Assembly (NCBI GenBank): GCA_017354895.1
Contig: CP071494.1
Span: 3,038,001 to 3,102,000, forward strand
Source of the DNA: Podospora comata
Taxonomy: Eukaryota > Ascomycota > Sordariomycetes > Sordariales > Podosporaceae
Length of the DNA: 64,000 nt
Direction: 5' to 3'
Shown here: one piece after another, positions 42,546 to 53,656 of the stretch
How the letters are laid out: every line of letters begins with the position of its first letter
How positions within the stretch are numbered: position 1 is the stretch's first letter
The notes under the pieces: model-generated
Told to the model about the DNA's origin: nothing
Databases searched by the model: none
The model's input: the letters and a program-made list of their open reading frames with translations, nothing else
Made by a program: the position numbers and the translations under genes

Positions 42546-44225
42546 CAACAGACATCACGCATCGAGAATACCTTTTGCTTGTCGTAGATGCTCTATATTT
42601 CGAATAATCATTTGTAACTTCTGATGAGACGGCTCTAGAGCTATCTGGAACCCAGATAATACCCGCTGATACATCGCCTCGCCTGCCCCCAGTCGGCCCT
42701 GATCCGCGTAAAGGAGGCCAAAGATAATTGTTGCGTTGGAGATATTAATGCCTTCGAAGTCGCACTCGCGCCGCTGGAACTCCCCAGCCCACCTTGAGCA
42801 GCTCTCCGCATGTGGGAGAAGCTGCCGCTGGAGCACCTAATACTCCTTAGTCTTGCTGTCGGGCACGGAGAATCCAACCACCATCATCGCTAGCCGCAGA
42901 AACGATCTCTTCCCGTTGTCATCTTGTATGTGCGACGTCCATCTGTGCACTACCGGGTGTATGCTGTAGTTGCCGCTGCCCTGCACGGACCCTCGGGCCT
43001 CGATCATCGAGCAGCGGAGCAGCAGTCTCTCTGCGTCCAAGAACCTGACCTCGTTGCACGCCATATCGCAGAGCCATCCGGGCTACAGCTCCCCACCACC
43101 TGCCGAAGCTTGCAGTAGACCGTGCCACAGGTCTATGTTGTCCACAAAAGCCCAGAGCCGCAGCAGATTCGAGACGTGCTCGTTCCTCACCTCGATTGCC
43201 TTGAATAACATCATCCACGTCGTCCCAACACTTCCCTTCTCGTAATCTACCAACGGTAAGCTAGACTTGCCGTTAAACCTAATTAAGTCGTCCCACTACT
43301 ACTTGTAGAGCCGAACATACGACGCAACGTTGAGGCAGGTCTCGCGGAGATACGATGCAGCCTGCACCAGCGCAAGTCGTAGCCCATCGAGCAAACCGAG
43401 CAGCTCGGTCCCCGTCTCGTCCATAACTGCCACCTGTCAGCCTGAGCCCCAAAACGTACGTCGTTAAAGGCCTACCTAGTTGTTGCCTATTCCACTGCCG
43501 GAACATAGCATTGCCAATTTTTGGTCCACCTTGTTCAGTCGTTTCGAGTCGCCAAACTCCGCTAGCCTCGACAATCGTGTAGTAATCAGCACCGACCTGT
43601 GGTCACCTAGAAGGTCCTGTCGAATATCGTATGTGCCTGTTGACCTGTCTTGCTCGTGGTCTTGATCGACGTTGTCGAAGACCAGCAGCCAGTCGATATT
43701 ATCCGGCCGCCCAAGCCACTCTAACACGTCAATCACCACGACTTTCAGGTCGTCCTCGTTATGTGAGGCGCGGTTCTTGCTCCTATCGGGAATCTGGCTT
43801 TCTGTCACGGTGGTTATACCGTGACCGTCGTTGATCCACTGATGGAGCTTGGCACGTGCAGAGCACAGACTAATGCGACTTGAAAGACTTCGCATCTCGC
43901 TGCCGCGAGACCTGTTTGTAGCTCTTTGAGCTACGTCTTGACAATAGAGCCTGCCCGTACCCGACAGAATAAAGCCCAGACTGTAGCTTAGCTCAATATT
44001 ACTGTCATTAACCTGTCAACCTGTCCTACTAGTGACACCTTCCGGTATCCTGCTTGCACAGGCAGCAAGACTCTGTCTTAGCTGGTCTGCCATCTAGCCA
44101 GAAGACCGAGCTGAACGCGGCTTGGTGGCGTCAAGCAAGGTCGGCAGCTAGCTGTGTCTTCCCGGTGCCACCAAGTTCGTAGAGAACAAATATCTTGCGC
44201 CGGTGATTCCGCCGGGACACATGTT
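42546..44225 (-). pseudogene. NB-ARC-TPR NLR-type pseudogene
   Basis: Minus strand. The P-loop reads ELGGTGKTQLAADLA (about 44130-44175), then a TGA at 44132-44134 where the surrounding family pattern has Arg, then RHQAAFSSVFWLDG. Further on come the NB-ARC Walker B (WLLVFDNVD), the sensor region (SVLITTRLSRLAEFGDS), GLRLALVQAASYLRETCLN, two consecutive TAG codons at 43296-43301, a winged-helix region (LLRLWAFVDNIDLWH), IHPVVHRWTSHIQDD, another TAG near 42838 (where Trp is expected) and one recognisable TPR unit (GLLYADQGRLGAGEAMYQR). The stops are all explained by C-to-T or G-to-A changes, and other frame breaks exist. No N-terminal effector domain is found upstream, and only the first TPR units remain. 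Confidence 0.82.
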
Positions 44226-45598
44226 GAAGTGATCTAAATAAGGAAACACATGACAATATCGCTGTCTTTTCCTTGAGTACTCCCAGGCTTAAGAGACCAA
44301 CAACTCATTATCTCCATCCAGTCCCCATTCACACCCTCACCTGCCAGCCGCAGAATCCTCCTGCCGTTGTTTTCCATTTGCAGCCCTTCGGGATGACCTG
44401 GGAGGCCAAAGCTTGGCTTACATAGCGGTGCGATAAAAGGTTTCCTTTGGCTGTGCCAGTGTCACGGGAGAGGTAGATAATTGAGGCAAGCTACGATAAG
44501 TCTGATCAATTTAATGTAGCAATTAAGCTGAAGAGGGAAAAAAGGAAAGCAAACAAAGTCTGGCTGCAAGCAGGGCTTTAGACATGGCCAAGTTTGGACA
44601 TGTGAAAGCACCCACGTGACTCTCACGTGGCATGCGCTGCAGACCCACATGTCATGAGCCAGGGCCGTGACAGCCAGGAAAGGAAGGCAGATGGGTTGAG
44701 GCTTGCAGTCAGCTTTGTGACCATGCCATGGCAGTCAGATTTCATTGCCGACCCTCAATTGCGGCTGAAAGAGCAGCACGTGCTTGAGAAGGGGCTGGTC
44801 GGTACCTTCACTTGCCATTGCGCTGTGGGAAACATCACATAAACGCCAAGCTGCCTTAGTCAGCATCTAGAATAAGCTCCATCATTTCGTTCTCTTACAC
44901 CTCAGTTTCTCAACCCCCTACCGCCGGTATCCCAAAAGTCATCCAAGTCTTACATAATTATAGCATATCACCCTAATATCAAAGGCCCAAAACCCGAGAT
45001 TTGTGGCTAGGCCAGAGTGAGCAAACGACTATATACCTGAGGTGAGGGCCTGGGTTGTGCCGCAGTGATGAGCTAAGTCCAGCACAAACGCACACGGACA
45101 TCCAAGCGTAATCCAGTCGTTCAGCTGAATCCTCACCAAATCGCATTCCTTATGATGGCACACAGATGATCATGATTTCGGCTTCAGAGATCGGAGTGGT
45201 AAATATCCAGATATATAAAAAATTATGCTTCATGATCCTTTCTCCTGAGAGCCTGAAAATACGAGCTCGATGTACCGAAGTACCTATGTTTTTTACCGCC
45301 CGTTTTATTTTCGATTTTTGTTTTCTGTCGGCGCTTACATGCTTCAGGTTCATTGGGAGACTGAGGGGTGTGAATGTAGAAGATAGGGAAAGAAATCTTC
45401 CTAAGTTTTTGGCAGTATGTCTTCCGAAATCTGCATCGGATTTCCCTGGAAATGACAGTCTGGCTGTGGAATAACCTCGGATTGTATGAAGGGCAAACCG
45501 CCGACACGACACCCCCGTCTTTGTCGCTGCCATCTGAATCCAAGGACAATGAATCGGCTAAAACTAGGTACCTAAGGTATCTCCTTCATAGTAAACAC
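44226..45598. other. Intergenic region
   Basis: No supported gene on either strand; short frames only. Includes the downstream region of the propeller gene. Confidence 0.4.
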
Positions 45599-47279
45599 TT
45601 AAACCCCACTAAACTTCATCCCCGTCAACGACAACTCCCCCCCATCAGCCAACCACTCCGGCCCCCCACTCCACTCAAACTCCTTCCCAACCTTCCACGT
45701 CCCATGAAACAACATGCCATTTACCCCCAACCCATAAACCGACACCTTCCCCCTTACCAACGACACCACAGCCGGTGTACTATTAAACGCGCCCCCCAAA
45801 TCCTGCCACTCTTCCGCCCACTTCTGCCCAATCAACGCCTTATGCTTCAACCTATCATCCCTCCCCACAGCCAACACATCCAACCTATCCGGCCCACTAA
45901 CATACACCACCGGAGTGGACTGGAAACTCCCTCCCAAATCCACCAGGTTGTTCGTTTCCGCATCCCCAGTCTTGGTCCAGTTGTAGTATTCCATAGTTCT
46001 GTTTGCCGTTATCCCAAACACAAAACTCTCTTCGACTGTTCTCGAAGCGATGGCCAGCTGCCCCCTGAAGTCCCCCCCTGCCTCGACCCATCCTGTCCAA
46101 GCACCGAGCCAAGTGGTGGTAAATAACGGCTGGGCTGTGCCTCGAAACCCAAGTACCGCCATTCTCCACGGTCCCGGTCCACACCCAATAACCGGGTACG
46201 ATGACAGCCCACCACCATGGCTCTCCCATCCTGACCACCCAGCATACGGCTTGTAGTAGATCCTATACAAGCCCCCATCCGTCCCTCTGATCGCCACGTC
46301 CATTTGTGAATCACCACAAGCTACTGCATAGGGCGGACTGGTAATCGCCTTCCCGAGCTCAGTCCAAGTGTCGTTCCATTTCCCGTTGTAAAACCTTTTC
46401 GTTTGGATAGTGTTGTTCTTTGCATAAACAAACACATCCACCAGGTTGTTATCCAACGAAGCGGCGGAAGGCTGGGAAATCATGTCACCGCCCAGTGACT
46501 CCCAGTCAGAGAGCCACTTCTCGCCGTTGGTGGTGCGGTACCATACCGCGTTGTCTTGCCCGAGGCCGAAGAGGAAGGCGGTGGGAGGCGAAGCGTACTG
46601 CGCAACGGAGAGGACAGAGGGGCAGATATTGCCTTGACAGACGGAATTGGATTCGAAGGTTGGCGAGGAGTCTGACGGGCGAGGGTCAGTGCTGGTCCGT
46701 GAAGCTGGGGAGAAAGAATGGAGGCTACCGGTTGGGGAAGTAGGCGTTGCGTTTCCGCCTGAATTGCCACGGCCGCCTGAAGGGTCGGGAAAGGCAGTTG
46801 GTTTTCCCTGGCTGACGGTTCCTCCGGGTTCATTACCTGAGTCACCCCCAGAAGAGCCATTCGAGCTACTCGGATGGGTGAGCATCTGGTACCAAGACAA
46901 ACAAGGTTGGGAACAAGTACCTAGAAGAGTTTTGCGTTGCCAAGCGACTTCCAAACACACCCCCAAGGATGGCAATGATGATAAGAAGCGCCACGACTAT
47001 CCCAGCCAGGAACCACTTTGTCGCCGATGATCTCTTCTTGACAGTTTGGTCAACAATAGTAGTCCCGCCTCCGTCACTGAACGGCCATGGCTGTGTTGAG
47101 ATCTCGGATCGTGGAACTGGTGGACTCCAAGGACGACTTGTAGGAGGTGTCGGAGGGTCAAAGTCCGGCGGTTGTCCAATTGATCGGTCAGTATTAGCCC
47201 CGATTGCGGCCGTTGTAGAGTTGTAGGAGGGCGGCCATTGACTTCCCGCGGTAGCAGTGCGATATGATGTTGTTGACAT
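45599..47279 (-). CDS. Type II membrane protein with lectin-like beta-propeller
   Basis: Two exons, 47279-46921 and 46865-45599 (55-bp intron), 541 residues. The N-terminal 95 residues are cytosolic and Pro/Ser/Thr-rich; a Lys-Arg stop (VKKRSSATK) precedes one membrane helix, WFLAGIVVALLIIIAILGGVFG. After a Gly/Ser/Pro linker, six or so blades of a PLL / sialidase-like propeller follow, with the recurrent pattern W.....LGG.....P: WESLGGDMISQPSA, WESHGGGLSSYP, WVEAGGDFRGQL, LVDLGGSFQSTP, WQDLGGAFNSTP. Similar modules occur in bacterial and fungal fucose- or galactose-binding lectins, so surface sugar binding is plausible. No catalytic motif is seen. The splice joins Ser-rich linkers and keeps the frame. 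Confidence 0.83.
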
Positions 47280-47543
47280 GGCCACAGGTGATGGTGCTGG
47301 AAAGAAAGCTCGACATGAACGAGGTTCTGGTGACGCTTGTTTTCCATAGAATATCAAGACATCATGATGCGATGTGCGCTTGGCCGCAATGCTGCAGGCT
47401 GGTGATAGTACGACGCCACTTGCTGTTCTCCGAACGGCTGAGTTGGTGACCACCCTACCAACCCCCATGAGGTCTGGCTGCTGCATACTGGCTTTCAGCC
47501 CCCATCGAGATAAGCGCGAAATTTCTCATCATCTCCTATCTGT

Positions 47544-48707
47544 TCATGCTCCATCCTTCTGGCGGCGCAACAAAAACCGAGGTATCAGGGTCTTTGAACC
47601 CGGAAGAGGAGGCAACACCAACGAAGAGTTGTTCTTTGACCGTCCGCTTTCTTCGTCGACGACAGCGATAAGTTCAGATGGGCCTTGACGTGGAGGTTGC
47701 AAGTCGTCCTCACCCAACCACTCTCTGGCCTCCCTCCTCAGCTGGTTCTCTCTCATTCTCGATGGAATGTGCACAAAAGACACATTTGTATTCTGTCTGG
47801 TCAAACTGACACCGCATTTGCTCAGCAAGGCCTGGATCGGGCCTTTCAGCGAAGGGCAGCATGCAGCAAAAAGCGAGATGAGCTGCTCGAGAATGGTCCA
47901 GGTAGCAATCGACATGGCCATCTCCCACTGATCATCCACGTTCCTCCAATCAGCAACGACCACGGCCTTCATGATCGACGCGACGCTGGCGAATAAGCCC
48001 ATCCCTGTCAGGATGCATATCACGACCCTCTCCCTCAGCGGACGGCGTAGGTTCCAAAGGATGAACATCGGAGCAACAGAAAGCAACAGGTCGGTGGTAA
48101 TGTTGATTGCGGAGCCGATGCTGGAGACTACAATGTCTGTATGGAGGCTGGGACATTTTCGCTCGCGCAGAGGGACCATGATATCCCAGGCAGCATGGAA
48201 TGGTCGACATTTGAAGAAGAGATACTGCATGTCGGCCACGCAGTAGGTGACTTGAACGGCAGCGATCATGTATAGGCCTATCCTCCATGGCTTTTTCAGG
48301 GGTAATCGCAACAAAGTCAAGACAATGGACGTCTTTATCAAAGTCATGCTGATAGCCCATATCGGAATGGCAAAATATGCCAAAAAGACAGCTTCTCGAA
48401 CTTCGTCCATGCTGATGTCTCCCGGGTGTATATGCATCTCTGGGACGAGGAGGCCCCAGTCGATAATGGAGCAGGCCTGGAATTAACGAGTCAGACAGGA
48501 TAGAAAAGGCAAGCTCGAGTTCGGCAGGATTAAACCTACCAGCCCAGCGATAATGAAGGCATCATCCCATCCCAGTCTCCAGACCGGCCATATTCGCACA
48601 TATATTCTTGCACAAAAGGGAACCAAAGCAAGTGCCAGGAGTGGGACGGTGACTCCGAAGTGGAGGCGGGCCAAAAACGCTGCCCTCTCGGTGATGGTGG
48701 GTGCCAT
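47544..48707 (-). CDS. PTH11/rhodopsin-type seven-helix membrane protein
   Basis: Two exons, 48707-48540 and 48476-47544 (63-bp intron), 366 residues. The fungal rhodopsin-like domain is recognised by RIYVRIWPVWRLGWDDAFII in the first loop, YFAIPIWAISMTLIKTSIVLTLLRL, the CRPFHAAWD motif, CPSLHTDIVVSSIGSAINITTD, PMFILWNLRRPLRER and the last helices (WTILEQLISLFAACCPSLKG). Seven hydrophobic segments can be drawn. The C-tail of about 80 residues is charged. The family includes Pth11-type putative G-protein-coupled receptors for surface or nutrient cues; ligands are unknown. The chosen ATG (MAPTITERAAFL) places the N-terminus just before helix 1; an upstream in-frame start would add unlikely sequence. 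Confidence 0.84.
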
Positions 48708-49978
48708 CGAGGTCGTTGAGGCGCTGGATTCGATTGCGGTGGTTGCGTTTACACCATGGTAGGATGAAATGGGAACAAATGCGAAAACAGACCCAGGAGC
48801 AATTGGAGATGGAAGATGGGATAGATGATCAAATAACCGTGCTTTCTGGGCGATGAAATTGCGCCAACCAAGTTGAGGTCCAGAAGCGGGGCTGTTCCCA
48901 ATTTGAACAACCGGTGAACTGGTCCTGACATTTCTTTTTCTGGCTCCCCGGTCCATGCTTGACGATCGGCACAATCATGACGGGGACAATTCGAGCTTGG
49001 CAAATGCTTGACAGGTAAGAGCCTCCGCTGGCACGGCGCTGATTTGCTATATGTCGCGGTATTGGACCCGGGGATCAGGGACTGGGGACGGCAAAGCCCT
49101 GGGGCCAACATGGGGAAGCGAAATTGGTGGCTCGATATGCTCTTCGATCACTAAGAAACCGAGGATTGCCGACTCCAAGCAAATTGGGAATCAAGAAAAT
49201 CCCAAGCCAAAAAAGCTCAGGAGGTGCCAAATGCACTCATAGTACTCCACAAGACCTGTCTGTGTCTTGCTCCTTCCCTTTTGGTCATAATTGGCAAAGT
49301 TTCCGCCACCGGGTCTTCAAGGGCCTCGACTTCCACAAACCATAAGGTATAAGCGGATCTTCCATAGATCGCCGCCGGCTGCTATGTCCCAATTTCTCAC
49401 TCCTTCAGGACGAATCTAACCAGAAATGCTTCAGTTACATCCATCATCTCAAAATCTCGTTGTTTTGCCGCGGCATCACCCGACCTTTCGGCGCCGACTT
49501 CGGAAGATGACTTTTGACCCTAACCCTAGCGCATGTCCATGATATTTAGTTCTTGTACCGATGAAAATTCCTACACGGAGCTGTTTCTTGAACATATCGA
49601 TACCACGCTGGATCTAGACAAGTATACCTATCCGAGATCCCGATCGTTTTGCATGTCAAATCATGCATCAGATTGCCCTGATGCTACCTTCAAGAACCAA
49701 AACAGCCGCCTGTGATTGGTCAGTGAGCCTTGATCCACACCTGCAGGAGGTGCGCCGTTTAAAACTTTTATTTTCATGTCGACATACACAAATTGACGAA
49801 TGATGACGACCCCTGACGAGATCAGACTCCATACTCTGTAAACACTCATCCGATTGTCTCAGTATCACCGTTGAACCAAAGTCTGCAGTCAGAAACCACT
49901 GAACTCGGAGGCGCAAACCTTCAAGAAATCTCACCCTCAACCCCGCCATCAACCCCTCCCCCGCACTCACTCACATCA

Positions 49979-50013
<35 letters not shown>

Positions 50014-50016
50014 AAA
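48708..50016. other. Intergenic region between divergent genes
   Basis: No supported gene. Carries promoters of the seven-helix protein (left) and ADE8 (right); ends in a CA microsatellite. Confidence 0.45.
49980..50012 (+). repeat. (CA)16 microsatellite in the ADE8 leader
   Basis: About 16 uninterrupted CA units end 4 nt before the ATG of ADE8, so the repeat must form the last part of the 5' leader or the core promoter. Confidence 0.95.
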
Positions 50017-50772
50017 ATGTCAGACCCCTGCAAAATCCTCGTCTTCGCCTCAGGCAACGGCTCCAACTTCCAAGCCCTCATCGACGCCGTCTCCTCGGGC
50101 GCCATCCCCAACTCCAAGATCATCCGCCTCATCGTAAACAAGAGCAAAGCCTACGCCACCACCCGCGCTGACAACGCCGGCATCCCCTGGGAGTACTTCA
50201 ACCTCATCTCCCACGGCTTCCGCCAAAAGGGCGAGACCGACCCGGCCAAGCTCCAGGAGTCAAGAGAAAAGTACGATGCCGCCCTCGCGGAGAAGGTGCT
50301 CAAGGGGGATTACAAGCCCGACCTGGTGATTTTGGCCGGGTGGATGTATGTCTTTGGAAAGGCTTTCTTGGATCCGCTTGAGGCGGAGGGGATCAAGATT
50401 ATTAACTTGCATCCTGCGCTGCCAGGTAAGGGTTATTGTTTGTTTCCATGTGACAAGGAGTTTGGCTAAGACAGGTTCTTTTTTTTTGCAACAACAAAAG
50501 GCAAGTATGATGGCACCAATGCTATTGGGCGGGCGTTTGAGGACTTCAAGGCCGGAAAATTGGAGGACAACAAGACGGGTATCATGGTGCATTATGTCAT
50601 TGCCCAAGTTGACAGGGGGGCTCCTATTCTGGTGAAGGAGATTGAGTGCCGCGAGGGCGAGGAGTTGGAGCAGCTGGAGCAGAGGATACATTCTCACGAG
50701 CATGAGCTGATCGTTGAGGCCGCTGCCAAGGTGGCAGGTGAGATCTTGGACAAGAAGAACAAGACACAATAA
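50017..50772 (+). CDS. ADE8: Phosphoribosylglycinamide formyltransferase (GAR transformylase)
   Basis: Two exons, 50017-50425 and 50501-50772 (75-bp intron), 226 residues, the usual size of the monofunctional enzyme. It transfers a formyl group from 10-formyl-THF to GAR, step three of de novo purine synthesis, in the cytosol. Motifs: VFASGNGSNFQAL for GAR phosphate binding, INLHPALPGKYDG with the catalytic Asn130 and His132, and QVDRGAPI with the catalytic Asp. The intron splits the Gly codon of the ALPGK loop; splicing restores the motif exactly. Fungi keep this activity separate from AIR synthetase, unlike animals. The leader contains a CA repeat. Confidence 0.96.
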
Positions 50773-51539
50773 AAGACGACAGGCTCGAGCCGTTGATTCT
50801 GCCCAGGCATCCCATGCTTTTACCACGCCTCTTCATGTCCCAGGATCAAGACATAATTCCACGTGGTGGAAGTATTAATGCTGGTGTTGAGCAAAGAGAC
50901 ATTTTCCAATGGTGTCTCTTGGAGGTGGTGAGGTTGTTGGGTGTTTGGGGTTTGGGGGTGCAGGTTGTTTCGAGCAAATTTCGAGGGGCGATACTTGGGA
51001 AGAGAATGCGCCCCGGCTGAGGATTGGGGTTGTTTGCTTGCGACATTGCCCTTCACCAGAGTTGACTCAAGTGTTAAACTGTTTATTTGGCAGAAAGTTC
51101 TTTGAGGAAAATTTGCCATCACAAACTAGTAGCCTTTTGTGTGCCGAGAAACGCATGAAAGCGAGGTGATTCAAGCAGGGAATCGCCCGGAGCCAACCTC
51201 ACTTCACCGTCACGTCGGGCATGGGTTTTGGAAATCTCGGTCCTGGATTCAGATCAATGGGCTTGAGCTAAGTAATAAATTTACGGCCAGATTTGGGCAA
51301 ATAGATTCTCTTGCATAACTGTCTATCTCTTCTCTTCCCCTTGAGCAAAACCATTTCGAGTGCAAACTTGGCTTCCACCTCAACATAAATTACCTGTCAA
51401 ATTAACCCACTCAAGAGAACAAACCCGCCACCTATTTCCATCTAAAGCATAACATACATCTGGTATCTGGAAAAGCCTGCAAGCCATCTTACGATTCATA
51501 ATCATCCCGATCCTACTCCTCCAACTCATCCATCTCATC
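50773..51539. other. Intergenic region between convergent genes
   Basis: Holds 3' ends of ADE8 and the F-box gene; no other feature seen. Confidence 0.4.
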
Positions 51540-53035
51540 TTACCCATCGTCTTCCGAGAAATCATCCTCATCGTCTTCCGAGTCACCATCCATACCCACG
51601 TCCGAACCGCTGTATCGATGTTCCCAAGGGCAGACCATGCTGTTGTTGACAGATTTGATCATCGCCGCGAGACTCACTCGGTCTGTTGTTCCTCTCCAGT
51701 TCTTGCGGGCCCATAGGGGTTTCTTGGCACCATCCTGATCAGCCTCGAATGTGATGAGATCTTGCCAGTGCGCAATTTTCGGTTTCCCATGATAGATGTC
51801 ACTCAGCTCCAGCACCCTTAGCTTAATCCCTCGAACTTTCTTCAAGCTGTTGAAAAAGGCGACCCACGGATTCGTCTCGGTTTGTGAGTCACGCTCTGAG
51901 TGGCAAAGGGACACACGCCGCAGGCAGAGGTGTTTGAGTGTTGGGCTGAACTTGGTGATAAGCGTGAGGAGGGGTTGAGGGGCCACGCTTATCCATCCGA
52001 TGTCAAGTCTTTCTAGATTCGGGAAGGAGACCGGCTTTCTGTCGATATCATTGAGAGGAGTGTCTGATTCTGGCTGCTCAAGCCATTTGAACAACACGGG
52101 CCCCAGCTCTGTCCGATCATGCGGTGATGATTGATGATTGAAGTTGAGTCGGAGCCATGTGACGTTTCTTGCCATGGTCAAAAAGTCGTGGATCATGAAA
52201 AAATGGTCCTTGATGCAGAAACATAGATGAAGAGTCTTGAGGTTGGCGAGGATGGGCGCCAGCTTTGGTTCCAAGGGCGGAGGTATGGCAAAGGCGCTGT
52301 CATGGAGGCCCCAATTTTTGTCCCTTAGGTTGACCTCGATAGTATTAGGCTGAGCACCAGAAGCTCCCAGTGCAGAGATAATGGCGGTAAAAACCTTTGT
52401 GGGGTATGTGTCTGACATCAGTTGCCCGTTGTCTACGCCGGTCTCCAGCCTCAGGCCTATTGACTTTTCCAAGGTTACTGCACCGTAACTCCGCCAAGAT
52501 CCGTTGTCTCGATTCCGAGTCTCGGAATTGAAGTCCCTTAAGTCAACGGTTCCGAGATGTGGGAGCGCCGCAAAAGCTTCAGCAAGCATGTCTCGCAGTA
52601 GGCCCGTAGCGAACAAATTATTTTGCTCCGCCTTTGCGCGTAGCCAAATGCGATGCTTCTCAGCTGGGAGTTTGTTTGCTTCCCAGCTGTTTCCAACCCG
52701 ATCCGTGCAAATGATGACACTATCCCGAAATTGTGAGTAAAGCATTCGCGTCGATGTGTTCTCTAGTAGGCATGTGCTTACTGCTTGAGAAAGGGAGCAA
52801 GTGTGCTGTGCTTGGAGATAGATACGAGGGTCTGCAAGCTTTGGACAGAGACCATGAACTGTCTCTTGCGGAAAAACTCATGTGCAAAGAAATTGAAGAG
52901 GTTCCTCTCGAGACACTTGCAACTCAATCGGACGTTGGCGAGGTCACTGGTCCTAATCCAGCGAGTGATGCGCAAGAGCAACTCGACAGGGACCTGCGCA
53001 AGATAAGAGTCCTCTTGAGGATTAATGGCGCCCAT
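51540..53035 (-). CDS. F-box protein
   Basis: Two exons, 53035-52782 and 52719-51540 (62-bp intron, GTAAGC to ATAG), 477 residues. Residues about 12-55 form an F-box: AQVPVELLLRITRWIRTSDL then VRLSCKCLERN. The rest has irregular leucine-rich strands (LKTLHLCF, WLRLNFN, LERLDIGWIS, LKHLCLRRVSL, LRVLELSDI), as in fungal F-box/LRR-like proteins, and ends in a very acidic tail (SEDDEDDFSEDDG). It would be a substrate adaptor of an SCF ubiquitin ligase; the target is unknown. The splice choice matters: the ATG at 52745 that opens the second frame lies inside the intron. Confidence 0.8.
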
Positions 53036-53656
53036 GATCGAAGGTATACCTATGGAAGTGTGTGGTCGGTCTTCGGTTCATTGGGAAAAAGGGTGATTAA
53101 TATAAGTGTCGGTTGTCGTTGCCAACCACGTGCTGGGCGAGCAAGGGCAATGCGCAGCTAAGTGGGGCGGTTTAGGCAGTAGACGCCCCCTTGCGGGACT
53201 ACTTGTCTAGCATCCCGCCCTCTGTGTAAACATCACGTCTTCACGCAGACCATTGAAATGTATACAGAGAGTTGTGAATAACTGTTTGGATCTTGGAGCA
53301 TATTAGACTCAAAGCCGGGGTAATTAACTGGACACCAAGCTTCTCAATGCTCAGTTGACAAACCACTCAGATCTGAAATCATGTGTTGAGGTCCAATTGT
53401 CTTATACAGTTGTCAATGGTAATCTATAGTCTTCAGGTTACTATCATGAACCTGACGTCAAGATTGTATTTATATCAGGTTCCATATTGTAGGGGTCCCT
53501 TGTTTCTCCCATCCAATGCCAAGTTCCTTGATCCACCGGCCCACCACTGCTGCCTATCATCACATCACTCCACAGTCCTTGAATACCACTGATAATAAAT
53601 TTCTCTTCACTTCCAATCCCCGAACCTTTTTTCTGCCATATATTAAATTTCACATC
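53036..53656. other. Intergenic region between divergent genes
   Basis: No supported gene; promoter region of the F-box gene and of the unrecognised protein. Confidence 0.4.

Noticed and set aside
45452-46126. Open frame opposite the propeller gene
   Set aside because: Pro/Arg/His-rich antisense shadow of conserved propeller blades.
49505-49530. Telomere-like CCCTAACCCTAG
   Set aside because: Only two degenerate units within unique sequence; not a telomere or an interstitial array.
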